From: Candidatus Omnitrophota bacterium
GTDB lineage: Bacteria; Omnitrophota; Gorgyraeia; Aquiviventales; Aquiviventaceae
NCBI GenBank assembly: GCA_016198915.1
Contig: JACQHS010000074.1
Coordinates: 1 to 12,411, forward strand
Length of the DNA stretch: 12,411 bases
Direction: 5' to 3'
Shown in pieces: positions 7,111 to 12,411 of the stretch. The stretch's first letter is position 1, and the number at the start of each line of letters is the position of its first letter. Both the position numbers and the translations under genes were made by a program. Below the pieces are notes generated by a model. It was not told the DNA's origin. It made no database searches and saw only the letters and a program-made list of their open reading frames with translations.

Positions 7111-7220
7111 TCCCACCCCCTGCCTGGGCTCGCCTGCGGCGAGCCGCGAGAATACCCCTTACATGCACCCGTTCAACTTTTCGCCCCGCCGAACGGCGGG
7201 GCAGGCAGGGCGTGGGATGA
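7108..7220 (+). repeat. 113-bp palindromic element, copy 2 (metG-CPBP junction)
   Basis: Same length, orientation and architecture as 2339-2451. The outer inverted repeat is 7111-7126 with 7202-7217 (15 of 16 pairs; the left arm has C for G at 7117). Hairpin A is 7127-7145, identical to copy 1. Hairpin B is 7183-7202, stem GCCCCGCC, loop GAAC, in which an A-T pair of copy 1 has become G-C. The element again starts at the upstream stop (metG TGA 7108-7110) and ends with the downstream start (ATG 7217-7219). It is bounded on both sides by ATGA (7107-7110 and 7217-7220), as expected of a 3-4 bp target duplication. Confidence 0.9.
7202..7219 (+). promoter_or_regulatory. Putative ribosome-binding region of CPBP gene within repeat arm
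   Basis: The bases before ATG 7217 (CAGGCAGGGCGTGGG) are identical to those before cysS and can pair with 7111-7126, just after the metG stop codon, with one mismatch. Ribosomes finishing metG would open this stem. The Shine-Dalgarno match is weak and the control is inferred. Confidence 0.45.
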
Positions 7221-8263
7221 TCCAGCGCCTGCTCCGCGGCCGGAGCTTCTATGTGTTCCTCGGTGTTTTGATCCTCTTCCTCTATCTGCGGACGGTGACG
7301 GGCGGAGGCTTGCAGCCGCTCGATGCCGAACACGCGCTCCAGAGCGCGCAGCCGCCGGATTGGATGCTCGGGGTGCCGAAAGCCAGCGAGCTGACGCATG
7401 CGGCGCTCAGCCGCAAGCCGCTCGGCCTCCTCCTCGGCCTCTTGATCGTGCTGATGACGGGGATGGTCGTCTGGGGATTCGCGCTGACGGTGCGCGGGTT
7501 GTCGCGCGGCCGGCGATCATCCTTGTGGCAGTTTCCTTCGCCGCCCACGCCGCGGTGGTCATTCGCGGAGCTGGCCCGCATCGTCTTTCTGGCCGTGGCG
7601 GTCGCCTTGCTGCTGCCCTTCATCCGCTTAGCGCTCCTGGCGTTCGTGCCCTCGTGGCAATTGGATACGGTCCTGTGGATTCCGGTGGCGATGCTGATGC
7701 TGGATCTGTTCGTCATCGTCGCGGTCCTGGCGTTCGCGGCCGGCAAGCAGCCGTCGAGCTGGGCCATGCTGGGGCGATCCCGGCGCAGCGTGGAAGACTC
7801 GATCAAGGTCGGCCTGCGAAGCTACGTGACGCTGTTTCCGTGGCTGGTCCTTCTGCTCATGATCATCAGCGAAGTGGCGCGCGCACTCGGGTTCCAGCCG
7901 CCTCTGGAGCCGATTCACCGCCTCCTCTTCTTGGAGCACCGCGCCGAAGTGCTGCTGTTCACGGCCCTGCTAGCCTGTTTCATCGGCCCGGTGGCCGAGG
8001 AATTCTTCTTCCGAGGGGTCGTCTACGCGGCGATTCGCCACCGCACGGGCCGGTTCATCGCGATGCTCATCAGCGGAGGCTTGTTCGCGGCCACCCACAC
8101 AAACCTCATGGGATTTCTGCCGATCTCGGTGCTGGGTTTTCTCCTGGCCTACCTCTATGAGCGGACCGGAACGCTCACCGCGTCGATTACGGTCCACGTC
8201 TTTCACAACAGCCTCCTCTTGGCGTTTGCGATGGTGTTTCGCCATCTCATGCTCTCCGGCTGA
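7217..8263 (+). CDS. CPBP family intramembrane metalloprotease
   Basis: This 348-residue integral membrane protein belongs to the CPBP (CAAX protease and bacteriocin-processing, Abi) family. The C-terminal domain has the three family motifs: EEFFFR (261-266), FAATH (F290 to H294) and HVFHN (H327 to N331), which together hold the Glu/His active site. Hydrophobic segments occur at about 11-25, 68-92, 120-145, 152-175, 205-219, 244-260, 283-292 and 300-314. N-terminal residues before 110 are not recognisable beyond two TM helices. The substrate is unknown; bacterial members are linked variously to protein processing or envelope functions. ATG 7217 is used because the upstream open frame to 7016 lies inside metG and the repeat. 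It is separated by only two bases from thiL, so co-expression with the following genes is likely. The relation to thiL/tsaE function is not evident. Confidence 0.88.
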   Translation: MIQRLLRGRSFYVFLGVLILFLYLRTVTGGGLQPLDAEHALQSAQPPDWMLGVPKASELTHAALSRKPLGLLLGLLIVLMTGMVVWGFALTVRGLSRGRRSSLWQFPSPPTPRWSFAELARIVFLAVAVALLLPFIRLALLAFVPSWQLDTVLWIPVAMLMLDLFVIVAVLAFAAGKQPSSWAMLGRSRRSVEDSIKVGLRSYVTLFPWLVLLLMIISEVARALGFQPPLEPIHRLLFLEHRAEVLLFTALLACFIGPVAEEFFFRGVVYAAIRHRTGRFIAMLISGGLFAATHTNLMGFLPISVLGFLLAYLYERTGTLTASITVHVFHNSLLLAFAMVFRHLMLSG

Positions 8264-8265
8264 GG

Positions 8266-9183
8266 ATGCCCTCCGTCCATGCGCTCGGGGAAGTGGCCCT
8301 CATTGATCGGCTCACGCGGCGATTGGGGGTTGTACGGCGAGGCCGCGGAGTCCAGATCGGCATCGGGGATGATGCGGCGGTGCTCCGTGGGTCTGGGCGG
8401 CAACTGTTGCTTTTTGCCAGCGATATGATCGTTGACGGCGTGCATTTCCGCCGAGAGACGGTACCCGCAAGATGGATCGGCTGGAAAGCGCTGGCCGCGA
8501 ACGTGAGCGATATCGCCGCGATGGGAGGCCGTCCGTTGGCTGCCGTCGTCTCGCTGGGGGTGCCGCCTGCGACGACGGCGAGATTCCTCGAGGATCTGTA
8601 TGGGGGCATCGCCCGCTGCGCGAAGCGGTTCCGGTTGAGCGTCATCGGCGGTGATACGGTGCGTGCGCCGCGCGTTGTGGTGGATGTCGCGATATTGGGG
8701 ACGGTCAAGCGGCGACATCTGACGTTGCGTAGCGGCGCTCGGGTGGGCGATCGGCTCTTTGTCACGGGTCGGCTGGGCGGATCGCTGAAGAGCGGACGGC
8801 ATGCGCGGTTTATGCCCCGCGTGCGGGAGGCGCAGGCGCTCGTGCGGCGGGTCAAGGTGCACGCCATGATGGATCTCTCCGACGGGCTCGCGTCAGATTT
8901 GTGGCAGATGAGCCGGGCCAGCCGTGTCGTTTTGCGCATCCGACGCACGGCGGTGCCGGTCGCGCGGGCGGCGGGCAGCATTGAGCATGCGCTGATGGAC
9001 GGGGAAGATTTTGAGCTCCTGTTTGCCGTGTCACGGCGCGACGCCGCGCGCGTTCCCGGACGCATCGGCTCGTGTCCGGTGACCCGGATCGGTGCGGCGG
9101 TTGCCCGCGGGGTTGCGGTGGAGCAAGAGGGTCCGAACGGGCGGATTCGTCCGCTGATCCCGACCGGCTTCAAGCACTTTTGA
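8266..9183 (+). CDS. thiL: Thiamine-monophosphate kinase
   Basis: ThiL phosphorylates thiamine monophosphate to thiamine diphosphate with ATP. TPP is the cofactor of acetohydroxyacid synthase encoded downstream, though the link may be chance. The 305-residue protein has the AIR-synthase/ThiL fold markers: GEVALIDRLTRR (8-19), GIGDDAAVL (32-40) and ASDMIVDGVHF (51-61) with metal-binding aspartates D35, D36 and D53. These are followed by GWKALAANVSDIAAMGG (72-88, D82), IGGDTVR (127-133), MDLSDGLASDL (202-212) and GEDFELLF (246-253). The C-terminal PTGFKHF resembles the family ending GYDHF. ATG 8266 follows the upstream TGA by two bases, with GAGG overlapping the stop as a possible Shine-Dalgarno placed very close. 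The stop overlaps the tsaE start as TGATG. Confidence 0.95.
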   Translation: MPSVHALGEVALIDRLTRRLGVVRRGRGVQIGIGDDAAVLRGSGRQLLLFASDMIVDGVHFRRETVPARWIGWKALAANVSDIAAMGGRPLAAVVSLGVPPATTARFLEDLYGGIARCAKRFRLSVIGGDTVRAPRVVVDVAILGTVKRRHLTLRSGARVGDRLFVTGRLGGSLKSGRHARFMPRVREAQALVRRVKVHAMMDLSDGLASDLWQMSRASRVVLRIRRTAVPVARAAGSIEHALMDGEDFELLFAVSRRDAARVPGRIGSCPVTRIGAAVARGVAVEQEGPNGRIRPLIPTGFKHF

Positions 9184-9779
9184 TGAATCCAAAATCCAAA
9201 ATCCCCCGGCCCGCCGGTGGCGATCGCCGGGGCGGGCAAAATCCACAAGCCGGTGAGCGGCAAATCGAACTCGTCAGCGGTTCGATTGAGGAGACGCAGG
9301 CGCTCGGTGAACAGTTAGGCCGGTCGCTGCGGCCCGGCGACGTCGTTGCCCTCTGCGGAGAGCTGGGCAGCGGCAAGACCACCCTTGTCCAAGGTATCGC
9401 CCGCGGCCTGGGGCGCGATCCGGAAACGATCAAAAGCCCGACGTTCGTGTTGATGCGCGAATATCCCCCCGGCCCGCCTGCTGCAATCGCCGGGGCGGGC
9501 GGAGACGTTCCGGTCATTCACATCGACGGCTACCGGCTGGAGGGTCCGCCGGCCGTTTCCTGGCTCGACATCGATCTGATCTTTTCGCCGCACAAGATTA
9601 CGCTCATCGAGTGGGCGCAGCGGTTTACCGGCTTACTGCCTGACGATGTCGTTACGGTTCAGCTGACGCATGTGAGCACCAACCGCCGCCGCCTCATCCT
9701 GCACTCGACCGGCCCGCGCAGCCAGGCGATCGTCGCCGCCTTGCGTCCATCCACGGTCCATGCTGATTCTAGCCATTGA
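9183..9779 (+). CDS. tsaE: tRNA t6A37 biosynthesis ATPase TsaE, with repeat-derived segments
   Basis: TsaE is the ATPase of the TsaB-TsaD-TsaE complex that makes N6-threonylcarbamoyladenosine at A37 of ANN-decoding tRNAs. The core begins near residue 26 (RQIELVSGSIEETQALGEQL), with Walker A GELGSGKTT (59-67), SPTF (85-88), HIDGYR (113-118) and IEW (142-144). At 198 residues it is longer than E. coli TsaE (153). Two GC-rich palindromes account for part of this: residues 8-18 near the N-terminus and residues 95-108 between SPTF and HxDxYR, where relatives have roughly 11 fewer residues. ATG 9183 is the only ATG, GTG or TTG seen in frame between the thiL stop and the conserved core, so the N-terminal repeat is probably translated. 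The 3' end overlaps tsaB by 20 bases, in keeping with joint function. Confidence 0.92.
   Translation: MNPKSKIPRPAGGDRRGGQNPQAGERQIELVSGSIEETQALGEQLGRSLRPGDVVALCGELGSGKTTLVQGIARGLGRDPETIKSPTFVLMREYPPGPPAAIAGAGGDVPVIHIDGYRLEGPPAVSWLDIDLIFSPHKITLIEWAQRFTGLLPDDVVTVQLTHVSTNRRRLILHSTGPRSQAIVAALRPSTVHADSSH
9203..9237. repeat. GC-rich 35-bp palindrome, copy A (5' end of tsaE)
   Basis: The pairing arms are GCCCGCC (9209-9215) and GGCGGGC (9231-9237), with a perfect inner palindrome GGCGATCGCC (9219-9228). It matches 9466-9500 at 31 of 35 positions, without gaps. It is preceded by AATCC/AAAATCC tandem units (9186-9202) and followed by AAAATCC. It lies 20 bases after the tsaE ATG and is translated as PRPAGGDRRGG. 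It is likely a small mobile palindromic unit at a gene junction. Confidence 0.82.
9466..9500. repeat. GC-rich 35-bp palindrome, copy B (inside tsaE)
   Basis: Same orientation and length as 9203-9237, with arms GCCCGCC (9472-9478) and GGCGGGC (9494-9500). The four differences all fall in the central loop. Here it interrupts the conserved body of TsaE and is read as GPPAAIAGAGG. The first base of the left arm is codon position 2 here but codon position 3 in copy A, so the same repeat is translated in two frames. Neither frame contains a stop. Confidence 0.82.
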
Positions 9780-10482
9780 AACCTCAACCCAGCAGCTGGG
9801 TGTGGCGGTCGCGGACGGCGACCGGCTGGTGTCCTCCTACGCGCTGCTGGCGGAGAATCCGCACGCGGTCGAGCTGCCTGATGCCGTCACACGGGTCTTG
9901 AAGGCAGCGCGCACGACGCTGGGGCAGGTGGACGCGATCGCGGTGGATATCGGCCCCGGCTCGTTCACCGGACTGCGCATCGGACTGGCGTTCGTCAAGG
10001 CGCTGGCGTTTCCGATGAAGAAAACGGTGGTGGGAGTTCCCTCGCTTGACGTGCTGGCGGCGAACCTTCCGTTTGCGTCGCGCCAAGTCTGCCCGTTGCT
10101 CGATGCCAAGCAGCAGAACGTCTACGGCGCCCTCTACCGTGTTGATGAGAACAGCCCGAGGCGTCAAACCGACTACCTCTTGGCACCGGTCGAAGAACTG
10201 CTGTCGCAGATCAAGGAGCCGACGATCTTCTTGGGAGACGGTTGCGCGCGCTATCGCGAACAGATTGTGGCGCGCGTGGGTGCTCTCGCATCATTCGCCG
10301 CTCCGGAATTGTGGCTGCCGAAGGCGGAAACCCTTGCCCGGCTTGGGGTTGAACGCCTGTGCTGCGGGCAGCGCGATGACCCGGCAGGACTGGTCCCCAT
10401 GTACCTCTATCCTCAAGACGCCTCCATCAACCCGCGCATCCGCCAAACGGTTGCGGCGGGAAAACCGGTCGCCGCCTCGTAA
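9760..10482 (+). CDS. tsaB: tRNA t6A37 biosynthesis protein TsaB
   Basis: TsaB is the catalytically inactive ASKHA-fold partner that dimerises with TsaD and is required for t6A synthesis. The 240-residue protein opens with LILAIETSTQQLGVAV (2-17), the actin-like phosphate-1 strand, and carries DIGPGSFTGLRIGLAFVKALA (about 63-83), the family hallmark. The second half (from VCPLLDAKQQNVYGALY) is less conserved, as usual for TsaB. The metal-binding HxxxH of TsaD is not seen, so TsaD is unlikely; only NPHAVELP (33-40) occurs there. It starts 20 bases before the tsaE stop. tsaD is not in the window. The 47-base gap downstream carries the probable ilvB promoter. Confidence 0.94.
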   Translation: MLILAIETSTQQLGVAVADGDRLVSSYALLAENPHAVELPDAVTRVLKAARTTLGQVDAIAVDIGPGSFTGLRIGLAFVKALAFPMKKTVVGVPSLDVLAANLPFASRQVCPLLDAKQQNVYGALYRVDENSPRRQTDYLLAPVEELLSQIKEPTIFLGDGCARYREQIVARVGALASFAAPELWLPKAETLARLGVERLCCGQRDDPAGLVPMYLYPQDASINPRIRQTVAAGKPVAAS

Positions 10483-10509
10483 GAGCGGCTTCTGTTTCAA
10501 ATCCTTCCG

Positions 10510-10518
10510 TGCTACAAT
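10510..10518 (+). promoter_or_regulatory. Putative extended -10 promoter of ilvB
   Basis: TGC-TACAAT matches the extended -10 form TGn-TAnAAT. A -35 at 17-bp spacing would be TTCTGT (10490-10495), a poor match, which suits an extended -10. The region 10491-10525 is AT-richer than the flanks. A transcript starting about 7 bases downstream would begin only some 5 bases before the ilvB ATG, giving a nearly leaderless mRNA. No Shine-Dalgarno is visible before the ATG, which agrees. Confidence 0.5.
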
Positions 10519-10529
10519 AAACGATTGCC

Positions 10530-12293
10530 ATGTCATCAAAACTCAAAGGCGCACAAATCCTTGTGGAGTGCCTGAAGCGTGAAGGGGTGGACCTTGCCTT
10601 CGGCATCCCCGGCGGGGCGAACCTGCCCACCTTCGACACCCTCTATCAGGATGGTGCGATCAAGATCATCTTGACGCTCCATGAGCAGGGAGCGGCCCAT
10701 ATGGCTGACGGCTACGCCAGGGCCACCGGCAAGGTCGGGGTTTGCCTGGCGACATCCGGGCCTGGAGCCACCAATTTGGTGACCGGCATTGCGACCGCGT
10801 TCATGGATTCGATCCCCATTGTCGCGCTCACCGGCCAAGTGCGCACGTCGGTCATCGGCAACGACGCCTTTCAAGAGGCGGACACCATCGGGATTACGCG
10901 ACCGATCACCAAGCACAGCTATCTTGTGAAGGACCCGCGGGACATGGCGCGGATCGTCCGCGAAGCGTTCCATATCGCCCGGACGGGACGCCCGGGGCCT
11001 GTGCTCGTTGACCTGCCGGTGGATACGACCGTGGGTGAGGCGGAGTTTGTCTACCCGGAACAGGTGGACATCCGCGGCTATCGGGTGCAGGCAGCACCCG
11101 AGATCGATCCGGCTGCGGTGCAGAAGGTCGCGCAGGCCATCATGAACAGCAAGCGGCCGGTCATCTACGCGGGGGCTGGGGTGATTCACGCGGGGGCCGC
11201 GCAAGAATTGGCGCAGCTGGCTCGCACGATGCACATCCCGGTGACGACAAGCCTGCTGGGCTTGGGGGGATTTCCTGAAACCGATCCCTTAAGCCTTGGA
11301 ATGCTGGGCATGCACGGGTTTGAGTATACGAACTACGCTGTGGCACAGGCGGATCTCTTGCTCGGCATCGGCGCGCGGTTTGATGACCGCGTGACCGGTA
11401 AACCCGATCTGTTCGCCCGCAACGCGAAGAAAGTGCACATCGACGTGGATCCGTCCTCGATCAACAAGACGGTCATCGTGGACTATCCGGTCGTCGGCGA
11501 CGTGAAGCGGGTGCTGACGGCACTGAATAAGCTGCTCTCCAAGCCGGCCGACACGCAGGAGTGGTTGACGACGATCGCGCAGATGAAGGAGAAGTACCCG
11601 CTGACGTACCGGGAGAAGAAAAAACTGCTGCCGCAGTTCGTGATCCAGCAGATCTCCGAGGTCACGAAGGGCAACGCCGTGATCGCTACCGGCGTGGGCC
11701 AGCATCAGATGTGGACGGCGCAGTACTATCAGTTCAACCGCCCCCGCTCGCTGATTACCAGCGGGGGGCTGGGCACGATGGGCTTCGGCCTGCCCGCGGC
11801 CATCGGGGCGCAGTTCGGACGGCCCAACGAGGTGGTCTGGGACATTGACGGCGATGGCAGCTTCCAGATGACGTCCCAAGAGCTGGCGACGGCGGCACAG
11901 CACCGCCTGCCGCTTAAAGTGGCGATTATGAACAATCGGCACCATGGGATGGTGCGCCAGTGGCAGGACCTGTTTTACGAAAGCCGCTACGCGCAGTCGA
12001 CGCTGAACCGCACGGACTTCGTGAAGCTGGCCGAGGCCTACGGCTGTCTCGGGTTGCGCGCGGAGAAGAAAGAAGAGGTCCGCCCGGCGATTGAACGGGC
12101 CATGCAGACGACAGACCGGCCCACCGTGATCGACTTTCTTGTCGAGGAGTCCGAGGACTGCTGGCCGATGATCGCCCCAGGCAAAGCGCATGACGAGCTC
12201 CTGGGGACCTACGAAACCCTGAAGAAAGAAGGCGGCGTGGCCCAGCGTCGTCACGTGGAACCGGACGAAGAAGCGAAGTTGAGCTTGGGCTGA
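10530..12293 (+). CDS. ilvB: Acetolactate (acetohydroxyacid) synthase, large catalytic subunit
   Basis: AHAS condenses pyruvate with pyruvate or 2-oxobutyrate, the first common step to valine, leucine and isoleucine. The 587-residue protein has the TPP-enzyme layout: an N-terminal PYR domain with the catalytic Glu E52 (LHEQGAAHMADGYARATG, 50-67), a central FAD-linked domain, and a C-terminal PP domain with GDGS (441-444) and NN (468-469), 27 residues apart as in the TPP motif. GGLGTMGFGLPAA and MVRQWQDLFY mark AHAS over other TPP enzymes. Position 105, in GQVRTS, is Arg where many AHAS proteins have Pro (plant Pro197). ATG 10530 gives the typical start KLKGAQILVECLKREGV. The stop overlaps ilvN as TGATG, in line with co-expression of both subunits. 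No attenuator leader peptide fits in the 47-base upstream gap. Confidence 0.96.
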   Translation: MSSKLKGAQILVECLKREGVDLAFGIPGGANLPTFDTLYQDGAIKIILTLHEQGAAHMADGYARATGKVGVCLATSGPGATNLVTGIATAFMDSIPIVALTGQVRTSVIGNDAFQEADTIGITRPITKHSYLVKDPRDMARIVREAFHIARTGRPGPVLVDLPVDTTVGEAEFVYPEQVDIRGYRVQAAPEIDPAAVQKVAQAIMNSKRPVIYAGAGVIHAGAAQELAQLARTMHIPVTTSLLGLGGFPETDPLSLGMLGMHGFEYTNYAVAQADLLLGIGARFDDRVTGKPDLFARNAKKVHIDVDPSSINKTVIVDYPVVGDVKRVLTALNKLLSKPADTQEWLTTIAQMKEKYPLTYREKKKLLPQFVIQQISEVTKGNAVIATGVGQHQMWTAQYYQFNRPRSLITSGGLGTMGFGLPAAIGAQFGRPNEVVWDIDGDGSFQMTSQELATAAQHRLPLKVAIMNNRHHGMVRQWQDLFYESRYAQSTLNRTDFVKLAEAYGCLGLRAEKKEEVRPAIERAMQTTDRPTVIDFLVEESEDCWPMIAPGKAHDELLGTYETLKKEGGVAQRRHVEPDEEAKLSLG

Positions 12294-12411
12294 TGGCTGA
12301 AAAACACACGATTTCCGTGCTCGTGGAAAACCATTTCGGCGTGCTGGCGCGCGTCTCCAGCCTGATCAGCGCGCGGGCCTTCAACATCGATTCGCTCACG
12401 GTGAGCACGAC
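12293..12411 (+). CDS. ilvN: Acetolactate synthase small regulatory subunit, 5' end
   Basis: Only the first 39 codons are inside the window. They read as the start of the ACT domain of the AHAS regulatory subunit: HTISVLVENHFGVLARVSSL followed by FNIDSLTVST, a family signature. This subunit binds valine for feedback inhibition and stimulates the IlvB subunit. Its ATG shares a base with the ilvB stop (TGATG), so translation is probably coupled. The symbol ilvN is used for the AHAS small subunit in general; ilvH is equally fitting. Confidence 0.93.
   Translation, partial: MAEKHTISVLVENHFGVLARVSSLISARAFNIDSLTVST

Noticed and set aside
7016..7216. N-terminal extension of the CPBP protein reaching back into metG
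   Set aside because: The 67 extra residues are the metG 3' end and the repeat read in another frame. ATG 7217 starts just before the first hydrophobic segment.
9072..9182. Upstream start for tsaE inside thiL
   Set aside because: The 37 extra residues are a frame shadow of thiL; ATG 9183 overlaps the thiL stop, as at other junctions here.
9186..9500. CRISPR array from the repeated GC-rich units in tsaE
   Set aside because: There are only two copies, 263 bases apart, separated by conserved coding sequence, with no spacers or cas genes.
11289..12254. Long open frame (321 codons) on the minus strand opposite ilvB
   Set aside because: It mirrors the codon pattern of ilvB and has no domain of its own; the plus-strand gene is unmistakable.

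Overview
The window is one uninterrupted block of plus-strand genes in GC-rich DNA: 11 complete genes plus a truncated gene at each edge. All predicted products are housekeeping or biosynthetic enzymes. The order PIN/TRAM protein - ispD - ispF - cysE - cysS resembles the yacL-ispD-ispF-cysE-cysS neighbourhood known from Firmicutes. The GC content, the repeat-rich gaps and the metG/CPBP/thiL/tsaE/tsaB run look more like a metagenome-type lineage; a GC-rich candidate phylum such as Omnitrophota is a guess that the sequence alone cannot settle. No phage, transposase, CRISPR, tRNA or rRNA was seen.

Layout. 1-2341: PIN/TRAM protein (3' end), the isoprenoid genes ispD and ispF (overlapping by 38 bp) and serine O-acetyltransferase. 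2448-5445: cysS, tmk and holB, joined by 4-base ATGA overlaps. 5533-7110: metG. 7217-9779: CPBP membrane protease, thiL and tsaE, packed with 2-base or overlapping junctions. 9760-10482: tsaB, which works with TsaE in making t6A on tRNA. 10530-12411: ilvB and the start of ilvN, the two subunits of acetohydroxyacid synthase, with a likely promoter of their own.

The genes are ordinary; the spaces between them are not. The only three gaps longer than 50 bp are each filled by palindromic repeats. Two gaps (2339-2451 and 7108-7220) hold the same 113-bp element in the same orientation. It has a 16-bp outer inverted repeat enclosing two 8-bp hairpins, one of which shows a compensatory base-pair change. 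In both copies the element runs exactly from the stop codon of the upstream gene to the start codon of the downstream gene, so it supplies the start codon and the putative ribosome-binding region. The third gap (5426-5525) is a long AT-rich nested palindrome that supplies the stop codon of holB.

A third repeat family, a 35-bp GC-rich palindrome, lies twice inside the coding sequence of tsaE. One copy forms the N-terminus; the other is an in-frame insertion between the SPTF and HxDxYR motifs. The two copies are read in different frames. A low-complexity GGAACG-type tract also forms an extra segment of CysS. Together these suggest a compact operon that several families of small palindromic elements have invaded without breaking any gene.
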